A stretch of DNA of 64,000 nt from Mucilaginibacter tolerans (lineage in GTDB: Bacteria > Bacteroidota > Bacteroidia > Sphingobacteriales > Sphingobacteriaceae), in contig NZ_JAUMKB010000003.1 of assembly GCF_030519375.1 (NCBI RefSeq), forward strand, positions 362,621-426,620. The letters are read 5' to 3'. A program made the translations under genes and the position numbers. Shown one piece after another: positions 49,503 through 58,878 of this stretch. Numbering within the stretch: the stretch's first letter is position 1; every line of letters begins with the position of its first letter. The notes under the pieces are model-generated. The model saw nothing but the letters and a program-made list of their open reading frames with translations, was not told the origin of the DNA and did no database searches.

Positions 49503-51623
49503 ATGAAGAAACTTACATTATTTCTACTGTCGGTCTTCACCGGCAGCCATACCTTTGCTCAGAATATGAATATCAAAACACTTCCCTACCCCCAAACCAA
49601 AAAAGTTGATACTATTGATACCTATTTCGGTACTGCTGTTCCTGATCCTTATCGCTGGCTCGAAAACGACCAGGCGGCCGATACTAAAGCATGGGTGAAA
49701 GAAGAAAATAAAGTCACTCAGGATTATTTGGGACAAATACCCTACCGTGATGCAATCCGCAAACGTTTAGAGGTATTATGGAACTACGAAAAATACAGTG
49801 CCCCTTTTAAAGAAGGCAAGTACACCTACTTTTATAAGAACGACGGTCTGCAAAGCCAGGCCGTTTTGTGGCGGCAGATAGGTGACGGGCAACCTGAAAT
49901 ATTCCTCGATCCAAATACTTTTTCGGCTGACGGGACCACCTCTATGCAGGGTATCAATTTTACCAAAGACGGCAGCATGGCCGCCTACCAGATATCCGAA
50001 GGCGGGTCTGACTGGCGCAAGGTAATTATTATAAAAACTGCGGATAAGTCGATCATTGGCGATACACTACGCGACCTGAAATTTACCGGTTTAGCCTGGA
50101 AAGGTAATGAAGGCTTTTACTACAGTACTTACGACAAACCAAAAGTGGGCAGTCAGTTGTCAGGCATGACTCAATATCACAAACTGTATTATCATATTTT
50201 AGGTACATCCCAAAGCCAGGACAAGCTGATATTCGGCGGCGAACAGATACCAAGACGCTATATCGGAGCTTACCTGACAGAAGATGAGCGCTTCCTGGTG
50301 ATTTCCGCTGCCACAACGACCACTGGTAATGAGCTGTATATTCAGGACCTGAGCAAACCGGGCAGCGAAATTGTGAATGTGGTTAACAATTTTGACAACC
50401 AGCACAGTGTGATTGATAATGTGGGTAGCAGGTTGTATATCCTTACTAACCTGTACACACCTACCTTTAAAGTAGTAACGGTGGATGCATCGAATCCAAA
50501 ACCAATTAACTGGAAAGACCTGATACCCGCAACAAAAAATGTGCTGACCGTATCAACCGGCGGCGGAAAAATATTTGCCGAATACCTGAAAGACGCCACC
50601 GCATTTGTGCAGCAATATGATATGGATGGTAAGCTGGAACGCAACATCGAGCTGCCGGGTATAGGTTCAGCAGGTGGGTTTGGTACAAAAAAGGAAGAGA
50701 AAGAAACCTATTACACTTTTACCAACTACGTTTATCCGCCGACTATTTTCAAATATGATATTGCTACCGGACAGTCGTCAATTTATAAAAAAGCAAATGT
50801 GAAGTTCGACCCGGCTCAATATGAGTCAAAACAAGTATTCTATAAATCAAAAGACGGCACTAAAATTCCGATGATCATCACCTATAAAAAAGGTACCGTG
50901 ATGAATGGCAAAAATCCACTATTGCTATATGCCTATGGAGGATTTGGCGTTAATTTGACGCCCGCGTTCAGTACCTCTAATATTGTTCTTTTGGAGCATG
51001 GTGGTATTTATGCTGTACCAAACCTGCGCGGAGGAGGTGAGTATGGCGAAACCTGGCACAAGGCAGGTATCAAGATGAAAAAGCAAAATGTGTTTGACGA
51101 CTTTATAGCAGCAGCCGAATACCTGGTAGCTCATAAATATACCTCCAAAGATTACCTGGCAATCTCCGGGGGTTCAAATGGCGGTTTACTGGTAGGGGCT
51201 GTATTGACACAACGCCCCGACTTATGCAAAGTGGCCCTCCCGGCCGTAGGCGTAATGGATATGCTGCGTTATAATCAGTTTACCGCAGGCGCTGGATGGA
51301 GTTATGACTATGGCACCGCCCAGGACAGTAAGGAAATGTTTGATTATCTGTATAAATATTCGCCATACCACGCACTTAAACCAGCCGATTATCCGGCTAC
51401 TATGGTAACCACAGCCGATCATGACGACCGCGTGGTGCCTGCGCATTCTTTTAAGTTCGGTTCCAGATTGCAGGAATATCAACAGTCAAAAGCTCCGGTG
51501 CTGATCCGCATTGAGACGAAAGCAGGTCACGGTGCAGGCCAGTCAACCGCGCAGATCATTAGCGGGCAGGCTGATAAATGGGCCTTTATGTTCCAGAATA
51601 TGGGTTTGGATTGGAAAGAGTAA
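49503..51623 (+). CDS. exported prolyl oligopeptidase (S9A)
   Basis: This 706-residue serine peptidase has a signal peptide (about 1-19), an N-terminal YPQTKKVDTIDTYFGTAVPD segment leading to a seven-bladed propeller domain (about 90-430), and the alpha/beta-hydrolase domain. The catalytic triad is in ISGGSNGGLL (Ser), DHDDRVVPAHSFKF (Asp) and AGHGAG (His). It cuts short proline-containing peptides, most likely in the periplasm. Its stop codon overlaps the start of the SGNH gene (TAATG). Confidence 0.94.
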   Translation: MKKLTLFLLSVFTGSHTFAQNMNIKTLPYPQTKKVDTIDTYFGTAVPDPYRWLENDQAADTKAWVKEENKVTQDYLGQIPYRDAIRKRLEVLWNYEKYSAPFKEGKYTYFYKNDGLQSQAVLWRQIGDGQPEIFLDPNTFSADGTTSMQGINFTKDGSMAAYQISEGGSDWRKVIIIKTADKSIIGDTLRDLKFTGLAWKGNEGFYYSTYDKPKVGSQLSGMTQYHKLYYHILGTSQSQDKLIFGGEQIPRRYIGAYLTEDERFLVISAATTTTGNELYIQDLSKPGSEIVNVVNNFDNQHSVIDNVGSRLYILTNLYTPTFKVVTVDASNPKPINWKDLIPATKNVLTVSTGGGKIFAEYLKDATAFVQQYDMDGKLERNIELPGIGSAGGFGTKKEEKETYYTFTNYVYPPTIFKYDIATGQSSIYKKANVKFDPAQYESKQVFYKSKDGTKIPMIITYKKGTVMNGKNPLLLYAYGGFGVNLTPAFSTSNIVLLEHGGIYAVPNLRGGGEYGETWHKAGIKMKKQNVFDDFIAAAEYLVAHKYTSKDYLAISGGSNGGLLVGAVLTQRPDLCKVALPAVGVMDMLRYNQFTAGAGWSYDYGTAQDSKEMFDYLYKYSPYHALKPADYPATMVTTADHDDRVVPAHSFKFGSRLQEYQQSKAPVLIRIETKAGHGAGQSTAQIISGQADKWAFMFQNMGLDWKE

Positions 51624-52417
51624 TGAAAGGAACCCGGAAGTCAGAGAGCGGAAGTCGGAAATGGGTTTTAGGATTGCTGATTTGCATAGTCAGTTTATCA
51701 AGTTTTGCTCAAAAGAAAAACCTTAATATTGTTTACATAGGCGACAGTATTACGCAGGGCGTAGAATTAGACGACCCGGCGAAGGAAGCACCGCCAGCTA
51801 TTGCTACAGCATGGCTGCGAAAGCAAAAAGGCTTAGGCAAAGTAGAATTTTCAAACCAGGGTGTGAGCGGTTTTACGACGGTGGATTTTTTGCCTTCCAC
51901 CAATACGGTATTCCCAAGAGCGGACAAAGCGGCTTTGGCATTGAACAGCGAAGATGCCACGCTGGTATTCTTCATTATGCTGGGCACTAACGACAGTGCC
52001 ATCGCAGGCCCGAATGGGGCGTCTGTATCTCCCGAAAAATATCACGATAATTTGAAAACCATTAACGATCGTCTACTGCAGCATTTTCCGAAGAGTAAAT
52101 TTATCATTCAAAAACCAATCTGGTACAGCCCAAATACCTACAATGGGTCGATGTATTTGCAGGAGGGTTTGTCTCGCCTGCAAAGCTATTTCCATCGGAT
52201 CGAGCTATTGGTGAGCGAATATAAAAGCACTAATCCCGGTCACATCTTTGCAACCGATACCAAAGCTTTTGATTATTTCAGCCAGCACTATTCAACTGAT
52301 CTGATTCCTGAGCAAGGTCATGAGGGTATCTTCTATCTACATCCTAACAGCAAAGGTGCCATAATACTGGGTCAATTTTGGGGCGAGGCAATTTATAATA
52401 TCCTGATGAAGAATTAA
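51623..52417 (+). CDS. exported SGNH/GDSL hydrolase
   Basis: This 264-residue esterase-like protein has the SGNH blocks YIGDSITQGVEL (Ser), NQGVSGF (Gly), LGTNDSAIAG (Asn) and the C-terminal YLHPNSKG (His, with an Asp-less dyad variant possible). The signal peptide hydrophobic core is VLGLLICIVSLSSFA. The residues before it (KGTRKSESGSRK) are encoded by GGAAGTC-family repeat DNA. ATG 51623 overlaps the upstream stop, giving coupled translation. The acyl substrate, perhaps a glycan ester, is unknown. Confidence 0.85.
   Translation: MKGTRKSESGSRKWVLGLLICIVSLSSFAQKKNLNIVYIGDSITQGVELDDPAKEAPPAIATAWLRKQKGLGKVEFSNQGVSGFTTVDFLPSTNTVFPRADKAALALNSEDATLVFFIMLGTNDSAIAGPNGASVSPEKYHDNLKTINDRLLQHFPKSKFIIQKPIWYSPNTYNGSMYLQEGLSRLQSYFHRIELLVSEYKSTNPGHIFATDTKAFDYFSQHYSTDLIPEQGHEGIFYLHPNSKGAIILGQFWGEAIYNILMKN
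51634..51661. repeat. GGAAGTC-family word repeat in the SGNH signal peptide
   Basis: CCGGAAGTCAGAGAGCGG and GAAGTCGGAA, two copies of the word with a spacer, read in frame as residues 5-13. No complementary arm was seen nearby. Confidence 0.6.
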
Positions 52418-52432
52418 CCCAGGATCTTGTAC

Positions 52433-52843
52433 TCATTTTTTATCTACACTGTATTTTCCCGGGCCCACAAATAATAAGCCTGCAAACATAATAGCATCTT
52501 CAATAGCATGAGAAGCATTCATCAGGCCTCCTTCCGGGCCACGCATGCTGAATAATGCGGCAACAATCAGGTTGATTAGCAACAATAAACATACAGGTCT
52601 GAAGGCAAGACCAATTATCAGTAAAAAACCGCCCACTGCTTCAGTCAAAGCGGACAAAAGACCCCAAACGACCGGCCAAAAGTGTATCCCTATCACACCG
52701 GTTGCGCCTCCCAGCATTTCCCAGGTTTTTACACCTCCCTGTAATTTTGGGAAGCCGTGATAAATGAACATAATGCCCAGACCGACACGGATAATTAATA
52801 AACCGAAATTTTTGTAATTGCCTAAATTGCTGAAAAGTGCCAT
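52433..52843 (-). CDS. DoxX-family membrane protein
   Basis: This 136-residue protein has four transmembrane segments and DoxX motifs: LLIIRVGLGIMFIYHGFPKL (15-34), LTEAVGGFLLIIGLAFRPV and a final FAGLLFVGPGKYSVD. DoxX proteins are small quinone-linked or thiol-related membrane proteins of mostly unresolved role. It is a single gene, 15 nt from the convergent SGNH gene end. Confidence 0.88.
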   Translation of the reverse strand: MALFSNLGNYKNFGLLIIRVGLGIMFIYHGFPKLQGGVKTWEMLGGATGVIGIHFWPVVWGLLSALTEAVGGFLLIIGLAFRPVCLLLLINLIVAALFSMRGPEGGLMNASHAIEDAIMFAGLLFVGPGKYSVDKK

Positions 52844-52956
52844 TTTTAGAGATAAAAGGTCAGTTAATTAGTGATTAATTTTATAAAGTTATTTACAAAA
52901 AAATCAATTTTGAAATAAGTGAGCATTAAATTAAAATCAAACGAGAATAATCAGAC

Positions 52957-53904
52957 CTAATGGTAGCCTGCTGTGACATAGGTTTTGTCGATTTTCAATT
53001 TAAGATTTCGCCCCAAAATTAAAGATTGATTGTCGGGGATGTGGCCCGCCGGGACATCAAAGCAAACAGGATAATTATAATTCCTCACAACTTCCGTTAT
53101 AATTTCAGGAACCGTTTGACCAAAGGGTATATCATTATCTTTCAGATCTGTAAAGCCGCCTACAATTAACCCCGCCAGATTTTTCAGCTTGCCGGCACGG
53201 TCAAGTGCACGTATCATCCGGTCGACTGAATACAAATATTCACCTACATCTTCTATAAAAAGTATTTTCTCATCGTAATTATAATCTGATATCGAACCCA
53301 ATACGGCAACCAGCAGGCTCAGATTGCCCCCAATCAAAATGCCTGTCGCTTCTCCTGTCCTGTTCAAATCGTGAGAATTAAACCCATAGCTTAACTCTTC
53401 ACCAAACAGCGCTTTTCGCAATGTATCAAGAGAATATTTGGATGCATCCGGGATATTCACCGGCATTTGTCCATGTATGGTTTGGGCCCGGTAATTGGCA
53501 AAAAGATGAGCGTGCAGTACAGTAATATCGCTAAAGCCGATTATCCACTTGGGATTGGTAACAAACTTGCTGAAATCAATTTTGTCGATAATCCGCACAG
53601 TGCCATAACCCCCGCGAGCTGCTATAATAGCTTTTACGCTGTCGTCATCAATGAATCGCTGTAAATCTTTTGCCCTTAGATCATCGTCACCCGCAAATTG
53701 GTGATAGGAAGCATTTACAGTTTCGCCTATCACAACTTCCAATCCCCAAGATTTTAATAAGGCAACCGCGTCGTCCATGGGTTTGGGTAGTTTTTTTGCC
53801 GGGCAGGTAATGGCAATTTTATCTCCTCTTTTCAGATAAGGAATTTCTTTTTGTCCGGAAGTCCGAAAGTCGGCAAGTCCGGAAGTCGTTATAGATCTAT
53901 TCAT
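52957..53904 (-). CDS. LD-carboxypeptidase (S66 family)
   Basis: This 315-residue cytosolic serine carboxypeptidase removes the terminal D-Ala from murein tetrapeptides during cell-wall recycling. Motifs are IAITCPAKKLPKP, AARGGYGTVRI, the nucleophile Ser in GFSDITVLHA, the Glu region FIEDVGEYLYSVDRM, and His in VPAGHIPDNQSLILG. The first ~20 residues (SGLADFRTSGQK within them) are encoded by GGAAGTC-family repeat DNA and precede the family start near IPYLKRGDKIAI, so translation may also begin elsewhere. It shares a pathway with the dipeptide epimerase at 2.6 kb. Confidence 0.88.
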   Translation of the reverse strand: MNRSITTSGLADFRTSGQKEIPYLKRGDKIAITCPAKKLPKPMDDAVALLKSWGLEVVIGETVNASYHQFAGDDDLRAKDLQRFIDDDSVKAIIAARGGYGTVRIIDKIDFSKFVTNPKWIIGFSDITVLHAHLFANYRAQTIHGQMPVNIPDASKYSLDTLRKALFGEELSYGFNSHDLNRTGEATGILIGGNLSLLVAVLGSISDYNYDEKILFIEDVGEYLYSVDRMIRALDRAGKLKNLAGLIVGGFTDLKDNDIPFGQTVPEIITEVVRNYNYPVCFDVPAGHIPDNQSLILGRNLKLKIDKTYVTAGYH

Positions 53905-53980
53905 AGTAGAAGATAAAACCCATATGGTTTATAAAAAGCCAGAAATTCTCTCGGACTTTCGGTCTTCCCGTCTTTCCGAG
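53853..53980. repeat. word-repeat hairpin, GGAAGTC family, copy at metG
   Basis: The left arm (53853-53887) holds GTCCGGAAGTCCGAAAGTC and GCAAGTCCGGAAGTC; the right arm (53950-53980) holds CTCGGACTTTCGG and TCTTCCCGTCTTTCCGAG. The left arm is coding in the LD-carboxypeptidase N-terminus; the right arm ends 11 nt before the metG -7 box. Confidence 0.75.
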
Positions 53981-53990
53981 TAAAATAAAT

Positions 53991-53998
53991 TATCTTTG
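53991..53998 (+). promoter_or_regulatory. -7 promoter box TATCTTTG for metG
   Basis: Consensus octamer 38 nt before ATG 54037 (23 nt before ATG 54022). The -33 region is occupied by the repeat arm and lacks TTG. Confidence 0.5.
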
Positions 53999-54036
53999 CA
54001 CTCCGTCAGCCGGCGGAACGCATGCAATTTAATACA

Positions 54037-56109
54037 ATGTCACAACTTAATAAATTTAAAAGGTATACTATTACTTCGGCATTGCCTTATGCCAATGGCC
54101 CGCTGCATATTGGTCATTTGGCCGGCGCCTACTTACCTGCGGATATTTTTGTAAGATACCTGCGGCTGAAAAAGAAGGATGTAGTATACATATGCGGCTC
54201 GGACGAGCATGGAGCAGCCATCACTATAAAAGCAAAAAAAGAGGGCACCACCCCACAGGCCATTATTGATAAGTATCATGCCCAGATCAAACAAAGCTTT
54301 GAAGAGTTTGGCATATCGTTCGACATTTACCACCGGACCTCTTCGCCGATTCATCATGACCTGTCGAAAGAGTTCTTTTTGAACTTGTATGAAAAAGGCG
54401 AGTTCGTAGAAAAGTACTCAGAGCAATATTTTGATGAGGATTTTCAGCAATTCCTGGCGGACCGTTATATTATAGGAACCTGCCCTAACTGCAGCAATCC
54501 AAATGCATATGGTGACCAATGCGAAAATTGCGGTACTTCATTAAACCCGACTGATCTGATCAACCCGGTATCAACCCTTAGCGGAAAACCTCCGGTATTA
54601 AAACCGACCAAGCACTGGTATTTGCCGCTGGATAAATATCAACCCTGGCTGGAAAAATGGATCGATACCAAAGAAAATGAATGGAAAGTAAATGTGTTTG
54701 GTCAGTGCAAATCATGGCTTAAATCAGGTTTGCAGCCACGTTCCATGACCCGCGACCTGGATTGGGGTATTGATGTGCCATTGGAAGAAGCCAAAGGGAA
54801 GAAATTATATGTGTGGATGGATGCACCGATCGGCTATATTTCAGCCACCAAACAATGGGCAATGGATCATGGTAAAGACTGGAAACTGTATTGGAAGAAA
54901 CAGGAACGTGAAGAAGATGAAACCTGCCTGATCCATTTTATCGGTAAAGACAATATCGTTTTCCATTGTATTATTTTCCCTGCTATTTTGAGGGCACATG
55001 GCGAATATGTTTTGCCGCAGAATGTACCTGCCAATGAGTTTTTGAACCTGGAAGGTGATAAGCTTTCTACCTCGCGGAACCATGCAGTTTGGCTTCACGA
55101 ATACTTGGAAGAGTTTCCAGGCAAGCAGGATGAATTGCGTTATGTGCTGACTTCGATATTACCTGAAACCAGCGACAGTGAGTTTACCTGGAAGGATTAC
55201 CAGGCACGTGTGAATAATGAACTTGTGGCCATCCTCGGGAACTTTGTGAATAGGGTGATGATATTGATGCACAAGTTTTTTGATGGCAAGATTGAAAGCG
55301 CTGATGGTGCAGTGACTCTTAAGGATGAAGGCATTAATACAGAACTTGGCCGTTTCTATGACGAACTGGAGCGCAGCCTGGAGACCTATAAATTCCGTCA
55401 AGGCATGCAAACGGTGATGGATATCGCTCGTTTGGGCAACCGTTACCTGACTGAAAAGGAGCCATGGAAAACCATAAAGACAAACCCTGACGATGCTAAG
55501 CTTGCTCTGCACAATTGTTTGGTGCTGATCGGTCACCTTGCAGGTTGTTTGCAGCCATTTTTGCCTGCTACAGCGAAGAGAATATTGACTATGCTTAACT
55601 GGCCTTCGGCGCAAATTGGTTTTGAAGAGGAAATAGTATTTAAAAACGGCCATCAATTAAACGAGGCCGCCTTGTTGTTTGAAAAGGTAGAAGACACTAC
55701 GATAGATGCACAAATAGAGAAGCTGAACGCTAAAAAGCAGACCGCAGCGCCAGTACAATCTGCCGACGTACAACCTGCTAAAGCTAATATCAATTACGAA
55801 GCTTTTGCCACAATGGATATCCGCGTAGGAACCATATTGACCGCCGAAAAAGTAGCCAAAACTAAAAAGCTGCTTAAGCTGACAATCGATACCGGTATTG
55901 ATCAGCGTACTGTTGTATCCGGCTTAGCTGAACAATATGAACCTGAAGCTATTGTCGGCCGCAAAGTAACTATACTGGTAAACCTTGAGCCGCGCGAAAT
56001 AAAAGGCATCCTTTCGCAGGGAATGATTTTGATGGCAGAGGATAACGTGGGTGAATTAAGCTTTGTATCGACGGTGGATGATCTGCATAATGGTTCAGTC
56101 ATACGTTAA
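54037..56109 (+). CDS. metG: methionyl-tRNA synthetase
   Basis: This 690-residue class I synthetase has LPYANGPLHIGHLAG with the HIGH motif near residue 20 and the zinc knuckle CPNC...CENC (about 145-165). The KMSKS-equivalent KLSTS lies in GDKLSTSRNHAVWL, and a C-terminal tRNA-binding (TRBD, EMAP-like) domain covers about 580-690 (DIRVGTILTAEKV). Start 54037 (MSQLNKFKRYTITSALPYA) fits the family; ATG 54022, five codons upstream, is an alternative. The tRNA-Arg gene follows. Confidence 0.95.
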   Translation: MSQLNKFKRYTITSALPYANGPLHIGHLAGAYLPADIFVRYLRLKKKDVVYICGSDEHGAAITIKAKKEGTTPQAIIDKYHAQIKQSFEEFGISFDIYHRTSSPIHHDLSKEFFLNLYEKGEFVEKYSEQYFDEDFQQFLADRYIIGTCPNCSNPNAYGDQCENCGTSLNPTDLINPVSTLSGKPPVLKPTKHWYLPLDKYQPWLEKWIDTKENEWKVNVFGQCKSWLKSGLQPRSMTRDLDWGIDVPLEEAKGKKLYVWMDAPIGYISATKQWAMDHGKDWKLYWKKQEREEDETCLIHFIGKDNIVFHCIIFPAILRAHGEYVLPQNVPANEFLNLEGDKLSTSRNHAVWLHEYLEEFPGKQDELRYVLTSILPETSDSEFTWKDYQARVNNELVAILGNFVNRVMILMHKFFDGKIESADGAVTLKDEGINTELGRFYDELERSLETYKFRQGMQTVMDIARLGNRYLTEKEPWKTIKTNPDDAKLALHNCLVLIGHLAGCLQPFLPATAKRILTMLNWPSAQIGFEEEIVFKNGHQLNEAALLFEKVEDTTIDAQIEKLNAKKQTAAPVQSADVQPAKANINYEAFATMDIRVGTILTAEKVAKTKKLLKLTIDTGIDQRTVVSGLAEQYEPEAIVGRKVTILVNLEPREIKGILSQGMILMAEDNVGELSFVSTVDDLHNGSVIR

Positions 56110-56141
56110 TGGTGTTTAAATAACTTGTATAAAAGTCGTTT

Positions 56142-56183
56142 AATTTGCACATTTGCACATCCAAAAATTTGCACATCTGCAAA
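56142..56183. repeat. TTTGCACAT word repeats before the tRNA gene
   Basis: ATTTGCACATTTGCACAT and ATTTGCACATCTGC, three copies of the 9-mer TTTGCACAT or close variants in direct orientation, immediately upstream of the tRNA. No complementary arm is present here. Confidence 0.6.
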
Positions 56184-56184
56184 C

Positions 56185-56256
56185 GGCCTCGTAGTTCAAT
56201 GGATAGAATAGAAGTTTCCTAAACTTTAGATATGGGTTCGATTCCCGTCGGGGCTA
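56185..56256 (+). tRNA. tRNA-Arg (anticodon CCT)
   Basis: A 72-nt cloverleaf: acceptor GGCCTCG with CGGGGCT (closing with a G-U pair), D-stem GTTC/GAAT, anticodon stem GAAGT/ACTTT with loop TTCCTAA giving anticodon CCT (reads AGG, Arg), a 4-nt variable region, and T-arm ATGGG TTCGATT CCCGT. The 3' CCA is not encoded. It is followed at once by an intrinsic terminator and by short direct repeats that may mark past integration. Confidence 0.93.
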
Positions 56257-56257
56257 C

Positions 56258-56288
56258 AACCACCTGATTATCAGGTGGTTTATTTGTT
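56258..56288 (+). terminator. intrinsic terminator after tRNA-Arg
   Basis: AACCACCTGA (56258-56267), loop TTA, TCAGGTGGTT (56271-56280), then a T-rich tail. Confidence 0.9.
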
Positions 56289-56321
56289 TAATAGGATTCT
56301 GTTTTTATGTTAATTTTGAAT

Positions 56322-56346
56322 TTGTGCAGCAAACTTGTGCAGCAAA
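56322..56346. repeat. tandem TTGTGCAGCAAA repeats
   Basis: Two exact 12-bp copies (56322-56333, 56335-56346) with a 13-bp period, 66 nt beyond the tRNA 3' end; a related GGTGCAGCAG occurs near 56480. They may be arm-type integrase sites left after loss of an element; no integrase gene is present. Confidence 0.55.
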
Positions 56347-56530
56347 TCGAGAATTTTCAATCGCAAATTCTTATAAATTTTGATAGTATCAACTATTGAG
56401 GCATTATGCTTTTTAAGGAGTAGTCGAATTTTTCTTTGTTAGACAGCAGAAACATAAACCAATAAAAAAATCGACTAAAGGTGCAGCAGTTTATAGATCA
56501 ACAATTTGGACAATAAGCTGTTGATTATAA

Positions 56531-57934
56531 ATGAACTTAAAGAATATCTGCTTATGGGGTGCGTTACTACTTTTAATAGTGCTTACGGCGTGCAATCAAC
56601 CACAAAACCCGGCACAGCAGGAAACACCGACTACATCAAAATCGACAGATACAAGCGCAAAAACTGACCCTGCCCCTGACACTGATCGAACGTCGTCTGT
56701 GTCAAAGTCGGCTGATACAACCACGAAAATTAACCGTCACCCATCCGCTGACCAGCAGGCTTTGACGCTGCCTGTTTTGGATGCTTTATTTTATGAACCG
56801 GGTTTTGCGAAAGAACTAAAATCGAGATTGGGTTTGCCCGCAGCGAAAATCGCTCAATTGAGGACCGCTGCCCATGCCTCAATAAAAGAATTGAGCGAGC
56901 AGGGTAATCCGGATACTTTATCGGCAAGGTCGGCTACCGAGCGTTACCAGCAGCGGATCAAGGCGTTGATCGGTGAGCGTAAGATGCAGGAATTATTACA
57001 ATTAGTCAATCAGCGTTACAGCCAGGGCGTAGAAGGACTGTCGCCAACCCAACCGAATTTTGTGCCGAAGGATACGCGCATTGTAGTAAATGTTCCGGCT
57101 TTTAGGATGGATGTTTTTGAAAAAGGCATGCTGATCAAGACCTATAAAATCGGTATCGGTTACCCCGAGTTTCCGCTGCCTGCTGGTATGCGCCGGGCAG
57201 ATACGGTTATTTTTAATCCAAGCTGGACGCCTCCGGATGAGCCCTGGGTACGTGGCAAGTTTGCGCCGGGACGGAAGGTTTCTGCGGCCAATAAACTGAA
57301 CCCGCTTGGACTCATCAAGATCCCCATCGGCAAGCCCTCACTCATCCACGGTGGCAAGCCGCCGGAGAAGATAGGCCATTTTGCCTCGCATGGCTGTGTT
57401 GGTTTAACCAATAAACAGGTGCTGGACCTGGTACCGATCATCCTGCGCCTGGGTCAGTCCGGTCTTTCCGCAAAAGCAGTCCGGTCGCTTGAAAAGCATA
57501 AAGGTAAAACGAAATTTGTTAAGCTACCGGAGCCCATACCGGTCGACCTCCGTTATGAAACTATCGTGGCTGAAAATGGCGGTTTACGTGTCTATCGGGA
57601 TGTTTATGAGCGCAGCACTAATACGGTGGAGAATGCGAAAGCGGTCTTAGCCGCTTATGATATTAAATATGAACAGTTAAGCGCAACCGAACAAAGTCAT
57701 TTGGAGGCAGCGCTCGCCGAAATGAATCGTGACGCGCACGGCCGGCAAATCGCTGCTGCGGATAGCCTGGGTCCGTCGAAAGACGGTGTGCCAGCCAGTA
57801 AATTGGCGCGGGCAAAAAAAGGCAAGGTCACTTCAAAAGTAAAAGGGCACACGGATATATTAGTGAGGCTGGCCGCGCTGCAAGGCAAAGGCTATCCCGC
57901 GCCGGTTGCATTGGATTATGGACGTAAGAAGTAG
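56531..57934 (+). CDS. L,D-transpeptidase lipoprotein
   Basis: This 467-residue protein has a lipobox (LLLLIVLTAC, Cys near 21), a Thr/Ser/Asp-rich linker to about 75, a helical region (about 80-170) and a YkuD domain (about 177-330). The YkuD domain has the substrate-side His in LIHGGKPPEKIG and the nucleophile in ASHGCVGL. A further 130-residue basic C-terminal region includes KLARAKKGKVTSKVKG. It would form 3-3 murein cross-links or attach proteins to the wall at the outer face of the periplasm. The first gene beyond the tRNA, with no operon partner. Confidence 0.88.
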   Translation: MNLKNICLWGALLLLIVLTACNQPQNPAQQETPTTSKSTDTSAKTDPAPDTDRTSSVSKSADTTTKINRHPSADQQALTLPVLDALFYEPGFAKELKSRLGLPAAKIAQLRTAAHASIKELSEQGNPDTLSARSATERYQQRIKALIGERKMQELLQLVNQRYSQGVEGLSPTQPNFVPKDTRIVVNVPAFRMDVFEKGMLIKTYKIGIGYPEFPLPAGMRRADTVIFNPSWTPPDEPWVRGKFAPGRKVSAANKLNPLGLIKIPIGKPSLIHGGKPPEKIGHFASHGCVGLTNKQVLDLVPIILRLGQSGLSAKAVRSLEKHKGKTKFVKLPEPIPVDLRYETIVAENGGLRVYRDVYERSTNTVENAKAVLAAYDIKYEQLSATEQSHLEAALAEMNRDAHGRQIAAADSLGPSKDGVPASKLARAKKGKVTSKVKGHTDILVRLAALQGKGYPAPVALDYGRKK

Positions 57935-57970
57935 GTTTTTTTCGGTGGACCAAAACGCACGCAGTTTATT

Positions 57971-58720
57971 TCAGGCGTAAAGCTTTTTCAATTCTTCTTT
58001 TGATTTAGAGAGCCAAACCCGGTTATTTTTCCGTTCCATGCTGCTCAATTGAGGCGCTTCATCCAGCATCTGCTCCAGCAAAGTAACAGCTTCTTCTATC
58101 CGGTCGGCCCGTTCCAGAAAGAGCACGTATTCATATCGTTGTTCAAAGTTGGAATAACGTCCCTTCATCAGTTTGAATTCGGATTCTGCCTGTTCTGTTT
58201 GGCCCGCTCGCTCTAAAGCTTTAGCGAACAGAATATGCGCCTTTGAACTTTGAAAACGTTGCGTTTTATAAATTTTTTTAAGCGTATTAATGACTTCGCT
58301 GTACCGTTCTTGCTCAAAATAAGCAGTAGCGAGCTGCGTCAGACCGTGCTCATTTTCGGCAAAGGCACCGGTTAGGCTTTTTTCGTAAAGCTCTACAGCC
58401 TGCCTGGTGTCACCTGCTGAGAGATAGGCATCGGCCAATCTAATTTTGTTATCGAAGGTGTCAGAGAACCTGACAGTCTGCTCCAGCTTTTTGACTTTTG
58501 CGCCAGGATTTACGACAGCAGCAATATCGATCTGCGGTGCCCTAATATTTCTTCCGGGCCTGATTTCCGAGAAAATGTAAATCAAACATCCAACCATGGG
58601 CAGGAAGACGATGATCCACAACCATCTGTTTTGATTACCTCTGCGAATGCAATGAAGAGCGCAAATAACCTGCAGTGTGATTTCGACATAGTACAAATAG
58701 CTATTTCCGAAAGGGAGCAT
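57971..58720 (-). CDS. membrane-anchored TPR protein with PLDc_N-like N-terminus
   Basis: This 249-residue protein has two N-terminal membrane segments (about 9-25 and 32-50; the NRWLWIIVFLPMVGCLIYIF stretch resembles the PLDc_N domain). They are followed by about five TPR-like helical pairs (KIRLADAYLSAGDTRQAVEL, LTQLATAYFEQERYSEVINT, FAKALERAGQTEQAESEF). It is probably a cytoplasmic-facing scaffold. Function is unknown. It converges on the L,D-transpeptidase gene. Confidence 0.78.
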   Translation of the reverse strand: MLPFGNSYLYYVEITLQVICALHCIRRGNQNRWLWIIVFLPMVGCLIYIFSEIRPGRNIRAPQIDIAAVVNPGAKVKKLEQTVRFSDTFDNKIRLADAYLSAGDTRQAVELYEKSLTGAFAENEHGLTQLATAYFEQERYSEVINTLKKIYKTQRFQSSKAHILFAKALERAGQTEQAESEFKLMKGRYSNFEQRYEYVLFLERADRIEEAVTLLEQMLDEAPQLSSMERKNNRVWLSKSKEELKKLYA

Positions 58721-58794
58721 ATGTGATAAGTTTATTCAAAAATATAAAATCGGGATAAACACGCAATAGAGAGGAACAAAAATGACAGCATACC

Positions 58795-58828
58795 AAAAAA
58801 TGCGTTCCGTATCTCACCCCGGAACGCA
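58795..58828 (-). terminator. intrinsic terminator of the AraC-permease gene
   Basis: TGCGTTCCG (58801-58809) pairs with CGGAACGCA (58820-58828) perfectly; read on the minus strand it is followed by TTTTTT. It lies 122 nt past the stop of the fused gene, beyond a second hairpin. Confidence 0.82.
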
Positions 58829-58878
58829 CCAATAAAGGTTCAACCCAATCTCAGATCCTTTGGAAGAATCAGAAGACA

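Noticed and set aside
56281..56530. Remnant of an integrase gene downstream of tRNA-Arg.
   Set aside because: All frames are broken by stops within a few codons and no recombinase motif could be read; only the short direct repeats remain as a hint.
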